The notes under the pieces were generated by a model. The model was not told the DNA's origin and searched no databases. It saw nothing but the letters and a program-made list of their open reading frames with translations. Below, one piece after another: positions 47,401 to 58,350 of a DNA stretch of 64,000 bases (the first letter of the stretch is position 1; each line of letters starts with the position of its first letter). Position numbers and translations under genes: made by a program. The stretch comes from Halichoerus grypus (Eukaryota > Chordata > Mammalia > Carnivora > Phocidae). Location of the stretch: contig NC_135717.1 of the NCBI RefSeq assembly GCF_964656455.1, forward strand, positions 138,894,308 through 138,958,307, read 5' to 3'.

Positions 47401-48325
47401 TGTTTATAAAAAAATAACATTTTTCGAGTCATATTATTACAATACTTTTCTAATATTTTTACAGTAGTAGAGTCCTGGAGTCTTTGGTCTGGGACACGGT
47501 AGTGGAAAGGCAAGTAGAACTTCTGACCCCAAGACCCATTTCTACTGGAACAACTCCTTAACCCCTTCCATTGTGCCTGGATCCTTTCCTTTGTGCTTTA
47601 GAAATACTGATTTAGCCATGTAAAGAATACTTAACAATTCAATATCAGAATTTAAAGAGTTAGACAATGACTATTCACCTCTAATACTTAAAATTCCAAA
47701 AGCAATTTCCAGTAATTTTTAATGGTTTCTGGATGCATGATTTGTTACTTTGTCAGTAGTCTTACCGCAGGGACTGTTGATGATTTTGCATTCTCTTGGA
47801 CTTGAATAGGGGTCACAGAGCCTGGGAAAACTAGGTGAAATAAAGCGAACCTTCTTACTTTTTTATTTGTAAAATTGAGGAGCCCAGAAAGCCCAAATTA
47901 GGATATTGAGTTCAAGATAATTAAAAATCCCACTGTTGAATTGGACTTTATTTTGGTCAGTTACATGAATTGGGACCAGTAAGCACAACCATCCCCTTCA
48001 TAGAGCAAAAGAATGAACTACTGCTACTTATAATTACACAGATGAATCCTCCAGATTTAATGTCGAAAAAAAGAAGAAACAAATGGATACATGATTTATG
48101 ATTCCACTTAATATGATATTTTAAGGACTGATAAATCTACAGTGATAAAGCAGACTGGTGGTTACCTATTAAGGGAGGGAGGAATGAAGGGATCTTCTGG
48201 AGTTCTAATGTTCTCTATCTTCATATGGGTGGTGTTTAACTTAGTGTATCATATGTTGTACACTTAAGATTTTTGTACCTTATTGTATGCATGTGATGAT
48301 TACCAGCCTCTAGGTGTTGTGTTAT
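47401..48325. other. Unassigned sequence
   Basis: The left part may be more decayed L1. At about 47980-48290 the text (ATGAATCCTCCAGATTTAATG, GATTCCACTTAATATGA, TGGTGGTTACC, GTACACTTAAG) is reminiscent of an old L1 3' UTR in sense orientation, but too diverged to delimit. Confidence 0.35.
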
Positions 48326-48329
48326 AACT

Positions 48330-48830
48330 TGGGGAATCTAAGAAAGTATATCAGGGCTGACAGTCTAGTGGGGGACAAATGATTATGTGTGAAAGCAAGG
48401 GGGATATTTAATGCCTCCCAGAACATTGGGGAAGAAGGGCCTGGCTTGTCTACAGTGGAGTTGGGGGCATAAAGTGAAACCTTCAAAAGACATAGCTTTG
48501 AGGAGAGTTTTTAAGGATAAGTAGGACTTTGACAAGTGGATTATGTAGCACTTATAGATATATTAGTGCTAAAGGTGTGAAATGATATTTGTCCTCAGGA
48601 ACTCTAAGGTTTTTTTGTATAACTACAAAAAATATAGAACCGGGGAAGTGTTAATATATGAAATTAGAAAGTTAAAAAGAATCATGATGAGAAGAGTGTT
48701 GAATGACATGCTAAGGAATTTTGATTTTTATTTTCTCTTTAGCTTTAGGTGTTAGGGAACCATTGATTTTAATAAAGTGGCGTGATCAGGTTTGCATTTT
48801 GGAGATAATTTTGGCAGTATTGTCAAGACA
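48330..48830 (-). repeat. L2-like ancient repeat, copy 4
   Basis: The phrases GACAGTCTAGTGGGGGACAAATG, GAGGAGAGTTTTTAAGGATAAGTAGG, GGTGTTAGGGAACCATTG and GTGGCGTGATCAGGTTTGCATTTTGG follow the same order as the block at 2450-3170. Confidence 0.5.
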
Positions 48831-50077
48831 ATTTGGATCTTTTCCCCTGGAGTTCTTCTCTTGGTGCTTTTCTTACTCTGAGTAACTTCTGTGTATGATC
48901 TCCTTTGCAGACTGGTGATTCCTAAATCTAAATCTGTTCCAAACTTCTCTCCTGTTTATTCAAACTTGTTAGTAGAATTAATTGTTTCTCTGTCCCTGGC
49001 TGCAAATTTGGGTTGTTTCTTGTCACTTTAGGTGAGAAAAAATTTCAATTTACAATTTAGAATATTTATTCCAATATATTTATAAATACATATTTATTCA
49101 AAAGCTTCTTCCTCTTCACCCAAACCAAAACTGGCTGCTAGTGCCCCTTACTACTACATTCCTGCTATTTGGACAGAACCTTTTTTCACCTCCTCCCCCA
49201 CTCAGTGGGGTCTCTGTAGGGAAGATGGGGAAGAGGGGAGAGGTACAGAGGTAGAAGTTTTCTTATTGGCTGATACTATGGTAAGATGGCTTCATTCTCT
49301 AGGCCTGGGGGCTATTTAAACTGACACTCTCATTGTTATTTTGCCTGAGATATTTGAAGATTTCACTGTCCCTTTGATCTTACCTTCCTTGACTTGAGTA
49401 ATGATTTTTCCTTGAGCTGAACATTTCAGATCTCTCCTCAGCTCCTTTTCCCAATGGTACCTACAGCTTCTTCCTGCAGGAATCTCCTTACCTTGGCAAA
49501 TTACTTTTTCAAGCAGAGTCCCTTTTATAAATGAATTCAGCCAAACGTTCCTACCACAAATTCCATATCTTGTCCCTAAGGTTACACATCTTTGATCTGC
49601 AGTCAGAGAAGACTAATTTACCTTGCAGATGATCACTTTAGCCTGATGCCACAGGTCCCCTTACCTTGCTCAGGTACTGGGCTTCATGAATACATTTTCT
49701 GACATTTGACCATGTACTGATTAAAGGTTGACATTGTTCTCAGGCAAAATTCTATGCCATAATTAAACAGCTGGTCCATCACCTTAAAAAGAATGATGCC
49801 CACGAATAACAGATCCCATCAGTCTAACTTAGATACTTATTTGTTGCTTATTGGAGAGACCATTAACGGGAACACTAAAGACAAGATGTATCTGAATTCT
49901 TTCTCAGCTTATTTTTTATCACAAGACATATTAGACAGCAAGAAAACTGCACAGAATGTAAATTTATAGCTCACTGAATTGTTACAAAGCTAGCATCCAA
50001 GTCATGCCCACCCAAGTCACAAAATGGAATATTGACAGCATTGCAGTTAAATTCCATTCAAAACATTTTCTGTCCCA
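48831..50077. other. Unassigned sequence
   Basis: No clear repeat or exon was recognised in this 1.2 kb. GC content is slightly higher around 49180-49330. Confidence 0.35.
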
Positions 50078-50330
50078 GGGCACCTGGCTGGCACAGTCAG
50101 TTGCGAGTCTTACTCTTGGTTTCAGCTCAGGTTGTGATCTCCGGGTGGTGGGATCAGGTGGTGGGATCGAGCCCTGAGCTCTGTGTTGACTCCGCGCTGA
50201 GCTTGGAATCTGCTTGGATTTCTTTCTTCCTCTCCTTCTGCCCCTCCCCACCATGCTTGCACGCGCCTGCGTGTGTGTGTGCTCTCTCTAAAATAAACAA
50301 ATAAATCTCAAAAAAACAAAACAAAACAAA
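50078..50330 (+). mobile_element. Carnivore SINE
   Basis: It starts GGGCACCTGGCTGGCACAG and ends AAATAAACAAATAAATCTC plus an AAAACAAAAC tail. A small internal duplication repeats GGTGGTGGGATC at about 50144-50168. A duplication at the insertion site is not clear. Confidence 0.9.
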
Positions 50331-50339
50331 CCCTTTCTG

Positions 50340-51065
50340 TTCCCTCACCAAAGGTAACCACTATCCTGACTTACAACACCATGGTTCTACACATTTTTTG
50401 AACTTGCATAAATGGAATCATACAGTATAAATTCTTTTAGTTTGAACTTCAAATTCTTTTTTTTTTTTTTTAAAGATTTTATTTATTTATTTGACAGAGA
50501 GATAGACAGAAGAGCACAAGGAGAGGGAGTGGCAGAGGGAGAGGGAGAAGCAGGCTCTGCACTGAGCAGGGAACCCGATGCGGGACTCGATCCCAGGACC
50601 CTGAGATCATGACCTGAGCCGAAGGCAGACGCTTAACCATCTGAGCCACCCAGGCGCCCCTGAACTTCAAATTCTTAATATTTTTGATATTTATTTATAA
50701 TTGATATGTGTCTGTAGTTTGCTTATTTTAATGTATGTTTATCTCTTGTATAAATATACTACAATTTATTTACCTATTGTAATGGTGGACTTTTGTGTTG
50801 TTTCCATATTTTTGGCCATTCTAAAGGAACCGTCTTGCACATTTTTCTTGATGCACATATACATATATTTTTGAAGAGTACAAGCCTAGGAGTATTACTG
50901 CTGGGTCATACAGTATGTGTATCTTCAAACTTAGTAGGTTTGCAGTTACCGATTTTTGATAAAAAAAAAAAAGGTAACTTTTTTTGCAAAATTGTTGTAC
51001 CAGTTTGTACTTTGGCCAGCATGTTCTTGTTTTTCCATGACTTTGCCAACAGTTGGTATTGTCAT
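50340..51065 (-). mobile_element. Old L1 (L1M type), antisense, left part
   Basis: Antisense L1 3' text includes GCATAAATGGAATCATACAG, GAGTATTACTGCTGGGTCATACAG and CCAACAGTTGGTATTGTC. It is interrupted by the SINE at 50459-50660. It is then split by the younger L1 at 51066-53712, with a small continuation after 53724. Confidence 0.82.
50459..50660 (-). mobile_element. Carnivore SINE inside old L1
   Basis: It runs from a T run and AAAGATTTTATTTATTTATTTGACAG to the head end GAGCCACCCAGGCGCCCC. A perfect 16-bp duplication, TGAACTTCAAATTCTT, lies at 50443-50458 and 50661-50676. Confidence 0.96.
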
Positions 51066-52390
51066 TTAAAAAAATTTACTCAGTTTTTAATTTTAATTTT
51101 AGTACAGTTAACATACAGTGTTATAATAGTTTCAGGTGTACAGTATAGTGTTTCAACAGTTCTATACATTCCTCAGGGCTCATCATGGTAAGTGTGCTCT
51201 TAATCCCCATCTTTATTTCACATCTCCCCCTACTACCCCTCTGGTAACCATCAGTTTGTTCTCTACAGTTAAGAGTCTGTTTCTTGGTTTGTCCCTCTCT
51301 CCCTTTTTTTTTCCTTTGTTCATTTGTTTTGTTTCTTAAATTCCACCATATGAATGAAATAATATGGTCTTTCTCTGATTTATTTCACTTAGTATTCTAC
51401 TCTCTAATTCCATCAGTGTTGTTGCAAATGGCAAGATTTCATTCTTTTTTATGGCTGTGTGTGTGTGTGTGTATACCATCTCTTTACCCATTCATCTATT
51501 GATGGACACTTGGGTTGCTTCCATATTTTGGCTATTGTAAATAATGCTGCAATAAACATAGGGGTACATACATCTTTTTGAATTAGTGTTTTTGAATTCC
51601 TTGGGTAAATACCCAGTGGTGAGATAACATCATATGGTAATTCTATTTTAATTTCTTGAGGAACCTCATTACTATTTTCTGGAGTGTCTGCACCAGTTTG
51701 CATTCCCACCAACAGTGCACAAGAGTTCCTTTTTCTCTACATCCTTGCCAATGCTTGTTTTTTGTGCTTTTGGTTTTAGCTATTCTGACAAGTGTGAGGT
51801 GATACCTCATTGTAATTTTGATCTGCATTTCCCTGATGATAAATGATGTTGAACATATTTTCAGGTGTCGTTGGCATCTGTATGTCTTCTTTGGAGAAAT
51901 GTCTGTTCACGTCTTCAGCCCATTTTTAATCAGATTTTTTTTTTTTTAGTGTTGCCTTGTATAAATTCTTTATATATTTTGGATACTAGCCCTTCATTGG
52001 ATATGTCATTTGCAAATATCTTCTCCCATTCAGTTGGTTGCCTTTTAGTTTTGTTGATTGTTTCCTTCGCTGTGCAGAAGCTTTATATTTTGATTTGGTA
52101 CCAATAGTTTATTTTTGCTTTTATTTCCCTTGCTGCAGGAGACAGATCTAGAAAAATGCTGCTATGGCCCATGTCAGATAAGGTATTGCCTGTGCTCTCT
52201 TGTAGGATTTTTATCGTTTCAGGTCTCACATTTAGGTCTTTAATCCATTTTGAGTGTATTTTTGTGTATGGTGTAAGAAAGTGGTCCAGTTTTATTCTTT
52301 TGCATGTTGCTGTCCAGTTTTCCCAACATCGTTTGTTGAAGAGACTTCTTCCTATTGTGTATTCTTGCCTGTTTTAGTTTTTGTTTCTGT

Positions 52391-52596
52391 TTTTTTTTTT
52401 TTAATATTTTACTTATTTATTTATTTAGAGAGAGATAACAAGCTGGGGGAGGGGCAGAGGGAGAGAGAGAATCTCAAGCAGACTCCATGCTGAACACGGA
52501 GCCCCACACGGGGACTCGATCTCATGACACTGAGAACATGACCTGAGCCGAAACCAAGAGTGGGACGCTTAACTGACTGAGCCACCCACGTGCCTC
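52391..52596 (-). mobile_element. Carnivore SINE inside L1, older
   Basis: A T run and TTAATATTTTACTTATTTATTTATTTAG lead to the head end GAGCCACCCACGTGCCTCC. The variant GAGCCGAAACCAAGAGTGGGACGC head matches an older subfamily. No clear duplication was found. Confidence 0.9.
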
Positions 52597-52772
52597 CCTC
52601 ATCTTTTGTTGAAGATTAATCAACCGTATTATCATGGGTTTGTTTCTGGATTCTCTATTCTGTTCTGTTGATCTATGTGTCTGTTTTTGTGCCAGTATCA
52701 TACTGTTTTGATTACTACAGCTTTGTAGTAGATCTTGAAATCTGGAATTGTGATACTTCCAGCTTTGTTTTT

Positions 52773-52972
52773 TTCTTTTCTTTTCTTTTTTTTTAAGATT
52801 TATTTATTTATTTATTTGACAGAGAGAGTGGGAACGCAAGCATGAAGAGTGGGAAAGGGAGAAGGAGACTTCCCGCCTAGCAGGGAGCCCGATGGGGGGC
52901 TTGATCCCAGGATGCTGGGAGCATGATCTGAGCTGAAGGCAGATGCTCAACAACTGAGCCACTCAGGCGCCC
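52773..52972 (-). mobile_element. Carnivore SINE inside L1
   Basis: It shows a TTTTCTTTTCTTTT tail, AAGATTTATTTATTTATTTATTTGACAG and the head end GAGCCACTCAGGCGCCC. The duplication CCAGCTT(T/C)GTTTTT lies at 52759-52772 and 52973-52986, with one mismatch. Confidence 0.94.
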
Positions 52973-53723
52973 CCAGCTTCGTTTTTCTTTTTCAAGATTG
53001 TTTTGGCTATTCAGGATCTTTTGTTGTTCCAAACAAATTTTAGTATTACTTGTTCTAGTTATGTGAAAAATGCTGTTGATACTTTGATAGGGATTGTATT
53101 AAATGTGTAGATTGCTTTGGGTAGTATGGACATTTTAACAATATTTATTCTTTCAATCCATGAGCATGGAATATCTTTCCAGTTGTTTGTGTCAATCTTC
53201 AAGTTCTTTGATCACTGTTTCATAGTTTTCAGAGTACAGGTCTTTTACCTCCTTGGTTAAGTTTATTCCTAGGTATTTAATATTTTTGGTGCCATTGTAA
53301 ATGGGATTGTTTTCTTAATTTCTCTTTCTGTTGCTTCATTATTAGTGTATAGAAATGCAATGAATTGCTGTATATTGGTTTTGTTTTTTCTGACCTTACC
53401 GAATTCATTTATCAGTTCTGGTAGTTTTTTGGTTGAGTCTTTAGGGTTTTCTATATATAGTATCATGTCAATTGCGAATAGTGAAAGTCTCATTTCTTTG
53501 TTCTCAATTCAGATGCCTTTTATTCCTTTTTGTTGTCTGATTGCTGTGGTTAGGACTTCCAGTATGATGTTGATTAAAAGTGGTGAGAGTGGACATCTTC
53601 TTCCTGATCTTAGGAGGAAAGCTTTAAGTTTTTCACCATTGAGTATGATGTGGGCTTTTCATATATGGCCTTTATTATGTTGTGGTATGTTCCCTTAAGA
53701 CTACTTTGTTAGGGTATTGTCAT

Positions 53724-53845
53724 CTTTTAAAATACCTTTGGGTAGATGAGAAATTATAAACCTTGGTTTACATTAGCATTTTCCTAATATTAATGAGGGT
53801 GTTTACTTTTTTATGTTTGTTGGCCATTTGTACATCCTCTTTTTT
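53724..53845 (-). mobile_element. Old L1, short continuation after the nested L1
   Basis: AGCATTTTCCTAATATTAATGAGGGTG and TATGTTTGTTGGCCATTTGTAC continue the antisense L1M text interrupted at 51065. Confidence 0.6.
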
Positions 53846-53849
53846 TCTC

Positions 53850-54521
53850 ACTTTTTATTTTGAAATAATGTCAGATTCACAAAAAGTGGTGGGAGAAAAA
53901 GGATAGGGAGGTTTTATGTACCTAGTTTCTCCGAGTGGTAACATTGTGTATTACTATAATATAGTATCAAAGCCAGGAAATTGACATTGTTACAATTAGG
54001 AGAATTCACTCATATTTTGCCAGCTTTATATACATTCATTTATGTGTGTGTATAATAATCTTATTGCATGTATAGATTCATGTAACCACCTCCAGAATCA
54101 AGATAGAATTATTCTATTACTACAAGGCTTCCTTACACTAACTCTTTTAGACATACCTTTTCTCCCCATCTTTAACCCACAGCAACCACTAATCTATTTT
54201 CTATGTCTGTTATTTTTTCTTTTTTTGGAACACCTATTCAAATATTTTTGTCTGTTTTCTGTCTTTTCTTTGTTTTTTGGATGTAGTTATAGGCATAACA
54301 AGTATCTTTTCCTACTCTGTTGCATTTATATTTTCTTACTGGTGTAATCTGATGAATAAAAGTTCCTCATTTTAATATTATTTTAGTTATCATCTTTTTC
54401 TTTTTGTTTAGTGCTTTTGACCTCTTGTTTCTCTTTCTTCAGATTATAAAAGTATTCTCCTTGTCTTGTCACAGGTAGATTCACAGTCCACTTGGAATTG
54501 ATTACTGATATGAAGTAGAGG

Positions 54522-54559
<38 letters not shown>

Positions 54560-55880
54560 TACATGGCTATCTAATTGAGCCAGAACTCTATTGAAAAACG
54601 TTTTTCCCATGACTTTGTAAACCCAACATTGTAGTGAATCAAGTGACCCATATGTGTTAAGAGTTTGTTTCTGGGCTTTTTGTGTCCATGGTTAACTTGT
54701 CTATCCCTTTCACCAGTTATATACCATTGTATTTATTGTTGGTTTATGTTTCTTAACATCTGACAGAGAAAATAGTTACAATTTGTTCTTCATAAATGTA
54801 TTGGATTTTAATGGTATTTTGCTTTACCATATATATTTTAGAAGCATCTTCTGAAGTTATAAAAAAAAAAAACTGGGAAGTTTGATTGATAATACACTGA
54901 GTCTATAAATTTTTTAGGCAAGAATTGGCATTTTTGCAGTATTAAATCTTACAGTTTGTGAATATAGCATAATTATTTAGATTTTTATTTTTTGATGTTT
55001 TATTGCTTTATCATAAAGTTCTTACCATCTTTTATGAGATCTCTTCCTAGATATTTGATACTTTTAATGCCACTGTAAATAGTATATTTTTAAAGTTTCA
55101 TCTTTTTGAATGTTTGCTCCTGTTATAAAGGAATATAAAGGGATGTTATATATTGATTTTGTGTCCAGGAAACTTGCTAACTCAATTATTAATTCTAGTA
55201 ATTTATCTCTTGATTCTTTAATATTCTGTATACATCATCATAGCATTTATAAATAAAAGTTATATTTCTTCTCTTCCAGTGCTTATACTGCTTGCCTGCA
55301 TCCCCCTCCCTCCCTTCATCTCTCTCTCTCTCATATTTTCTTATATTGCTGCATGGTAGGACTTTAAGTACAATATTGAATAGAATTTATATTAGCAGGT
55401 ATTTATGTGCTGTTCCTGAGCAAATGGAAAGTCTTTAATTTTTTACCAATAAGTATGATGTTTGCTATGGATATTTTGTGGATATACTTTATCAGATAAA
55501 GGAAGATTATGAAAGTCCTTTTCTAGTCTTCCTTTTCCAAGAGTTTGTGCATGCATGTGCATGTGTGTGTGTGATGAATCAATGTTTAATTTGTCAAATT
55601 ATATTTCTGCACCAATAGAGATGAACGTATCATTTTTCTTCCTTATTTTGTTAATGTGGTGAATTATACTGATTGATTTTCAAATCTTAAACCAATCTTT
55701 ATTCCTGGCATAGCACCAATTTGGAATTCATGTATGATTCATTTTATATACTGCTGGATTCAGTTTGTTAATGTTCCTTTAGGATTTTTGCTTCTATGTC
55801 CATCAGTGAGATTGGCTTGTAATTTTCTGGATTTTAGCAAGCATCTTTAGTTTTCTTTACAAATTCTTTTATCTTCTCCT
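53850..55880 (-). mobile_element. Second old L1 (L1M type), antisense
   Basis: A new antisense 3' UTR begins (TTTATTTTGAAATAATGTCAGATTCAC). The element runs through decayed ORF2 text such as TCTTCCTAGATATTTGATAC, AATTTTTTACCAATAAGTATGATG and CAGTGAGATTGGCTTGTAATTTTC. A 31-T run lies at 54526-54556. Confidence 0.75.
54526..54556. repeat. T homopolymer, 31 bp
   Basis: An uninterrupted run of T's lies between GGTCAA and ACCTACATGG, inside antisense L1. Such a run is length-unstable and prone to assembly error. Confidence 0.9.
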
Positions 55881-56079
55881 GTCCAAAATGCTTCTCTTGT
55901 GGTATTTGCTGTTTTAGCTAACATAATCCTCCCTGTGCTCATGCACCCTTGCATCACACACCCACACTCATGTCCAATCAATTAACAATTCCATCAACTA
56001 CACCTCTTAAATACCACATTACTTAGTTTTGTCATTCTTTCCATCCCATCAACCCCTACGCTAGTTCAGGATACTATTG

Positions 56080-56340
56080 TCTCTCTTTGATTATTTAAGC
56101 AATCCCCATAAGGTTTTTCTGTCACAAGTTTTGTTCCTTCCCATTTATCTTCCATATTGCAATTAAGATGAACTTTTAAAACCACAAATTCTATTATGCT
56201 TCATTTCTTCTTACACATTTTCTGTGACTCCTCATTGAATTTCTGTGAGCTCCTCATATTAGCCCTGTGTTCCTTCATGCGCAAGCCTTGGCCCATGCTG
56301 TTTTCTTTGCTGATAACGTTCCCATTAATACACAAATTAA
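56080..56340 (+). repeat. L2-like fragment
   Basis: The order TTAAGCAATCCCCATAAGG, AATTAAGATGAACTTTTAAAACC, CTGTGACTCCTCATTGAATTTC and GCCTTGGCCCATGCTGTTTTC resembles L2 in sense orientation. Confidence 0.4.
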
Positions 56341-56349
56341 ATATACCTC

Positions 56350-57942
56350 TGCAGCGTATCAGAGGACTTCAAGAAAGAGCATAGCTTGGCAAAATAATGG
56401 CTAGACAGGAGACAGTGTATGGAAAGGCAAAAAGGCAGTTCAGGAGCTGATTTTCAAACACTATCTACTTTATCATGTGTTTTATGCTTGACTTGGCTTG
56501 TTTTGTGGAACCTGGCGATGGTTTCTTAAAGGGAATACATCATGCTGAACCTTTGTGCTCAGCTCTGGATAGCACAGTTTATGAGTCATGTAAAAATTGA
56601 AACCTCTTAAGTAAATAACCAGAGTAATGAGGAATTGTTGTGGGTGCTAGGAATGGTTAATGTGGCCAAGGTGATACTTGAAGAATTATCAGATAAAAGA
56701 GGAAATTGAAAGTATTTTGTGTATATTGATGACTACAAGGATTTAAATAATTACAAATGTACAGAAGTATTTAGGAAGGCAGAATTTATGTCCAAATGAG
56801 GAAGAAATATCTAAAGACCAGAACTACTTTGGTATGGAAGGAACTGCCTCCCAAGATACTGTTTCCTCTTGTTTAATGTATTCAAGCGGTGGTTGGTCAA
56901 TTATGTTTAGGGATTTTATATATTAGGGCAGTGCTTCCAAGACTCAGGTCATATCCAGACTAATTAAATCAGAGTCTCTTGGGATGGGACACAAGAATCA
57001 ATAGTTTTTAAAGCTTCCCTGTGATTCCAAAATGCAGACAAGTTTGGGAAGCCCTACAGTAGAGGGAGGTTTCAACTTCTCAGTGCTTTTCCTGCATCAG
57101 GAGTGTCTTGAAGAAATGAAAAAAAAAAAAAATGCACATTTCCAAGCACAACCCTTTAGCTTCTACATTAGCTGTGTTGGGTGGACCCAAGGAGTCTCTA
57201 TGATTAAGAGTATTCCCAGATTATTCCATTTTCTAGCAGGGTTTGGAAACCACTAGATTATATGACTTTTTTTTTTTTTTAAGAGAATGACTTATGCATT
57301 CATAATTCAACAAGGCAGCTGACAGACTCATTTATGAGATCCTTGTGGACAAAATATGCAATATGAATTGAGGCAACTATGTGGAGGACAAAGAATGGGA
57401 TTTGGATTCAAAGGTGTCTGAATTCTAATTCTAGTCCTGTTACTTACTACTTATTTATTAAACTTAAAATATGCAGTTACCATCTCAAACTCATTTTAAA
57501 ATAGACTAACAACCATTTTATAAATTCATTTTAAAATTTAAATAAAGTTATTTACGAAAACTGTAAGTCTAGCATCATGTCTATGTATATTGGACTCTTT
57601 TCTAAATTCTGTAGTTCTGTGAATACAGAAATTAATGACTGGATCTATGGAGCATATGCACATGTTTGATGAGTATATGTGTGTATTCTCTGTTGATTTT
57701 TAGCTCTGATTGCTGTGAATCCCTGGTTTTAATATTCTGCTTTAATACAGTTATTATATTTGGTATTTTAAAGGCCATAGGAGTAAAGAATAATGCCTTT
57801 CACTTGCTATTGCTTTTATGTGAAATATAATCCATGCCTAATTTTTTTTCTAAATTGCACATTTCAGATAAGAAGTTTTCATTAATTGTGCTATAAATGA
57901 TGGGGGAGAATTAACTGTGTGCTTTTTTTTTTTAAATCACAG
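56350..57942. other. Repeat-poor sequence upstream of the NAV-like exon
   Basis: A weak MIR-like phrase lies at about 57390-57480 and a T run at 57269-57282. Otherwise no element was recognised. A good acceptor-like site, a T run followed by AAATCACAG, ends at 57942 and could open an upstream boundary for the exon at 58350. Confidence 0.45.
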
Positions 57943-58278
57943 GTTTATGGGAACTGTATAATTATTTATTAAAATGGAAAACTGTGAAGAAAGAAAAAGA
58001 TAGCAGTTGGCGTTAACATTCCTGGATGAATGTTTTGTTTTTGAGACATCGGCATTTAAAAATGATATGCCGATTTGGAAAGCCCCAGGAGTAAATTGCA
58101 AAATTCATCTTTTCCATTCAATCAATGGACTTTTTAATCATTCCATGGAGTTGATGAAGTTCGGAGATGGTGTGTGATTGGAAATGTGGCATGCCAGTGT
58201 TTTCCTAGTGATTGCATCTTGGATTAGTTTGCTGCTTTTTTGAAGAGATTCCATTTTGAAAAGCAAGAACCTAATGTG
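57943..58278 (+). other. Putative 5' leader of the NAV-like exon
   Basis: This is the untranslated part if the exon starts at the acceptor at 57941-57942, or part of a promoter and leader if transcription starts locally. It holds several upstream ATGs (for example 57974) and an in-frame TAG at 58225-58227, which closes the NAV-like frame upstream. A perfect 8-bp inverted repeat, ATCGGCAT/ATGCCGAT, lies at 58048-58055 and 58067-58074 with an 11-base spacer. No TATA box could be set confidently. Confidence 0.35.
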
Positions 58279-58350
58279 ATGGATTTATCTTCAGAGATGA
58301 ACAGACATGGGAAGAATCCAGTGAGTCACAAGCTAGAAGATCAGAAGAAG
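58279..58350 (+). CDS. NAV3: Probable alternative first coding exon of a neuron navigator gene
   Basis: Neuron navigators are large cytoskeleton-associated proteins. NAV2 and NAV3 have an N-terminal calponin-homology domain and a C-terminal AAA-type ATPase region. This exon starts at ATG 58279 with G at -3 and +4, a good initiation context. It encodes 24 residues, MDLSSEMNRHGKNPVSHKLE followed by DQKK, and ends in phase 0 at AAG|GTAATA. From memory, a short NAV2 isoform starts with a similar peptide ending KPVIHGLEDQKR, directly before the IYTDW start of the CH domain. The match P-V-x-H-x-L-E-D-Q-K and the phase suggest the paralogous exon. NAV1 lacks the CH domain and NAV2 has its own version, so NAV3 is favoured. 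The CH-domain exon is not in the window. A stronger donor, CCA|GTGAGT, lies inside the exon at 58320. The gene assignment is inference; the open frame and splice sites are seen. Confidence 0.5.

Larger units (their letters stand above)
51066..53712 (-). mobile_element. Younger L1 inserted into an older L1
   Basis: The antisense 3' UTR starts near 51070 (TTAACATACAGTGTTATAATAG), and ORF2 is followed up to the reverse transcriptase region. There the fragment at 53269-53493 reads [16 protein letters not shown]. The element is truncated within ORF2. Its flanks share GGTATTGTCAT at 51055-51065 and 53713-53723, extending loosely into TTTAAAA. It carries two SINEs (52391 and 52773). Frames are broken. 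Confidence 0.9.
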
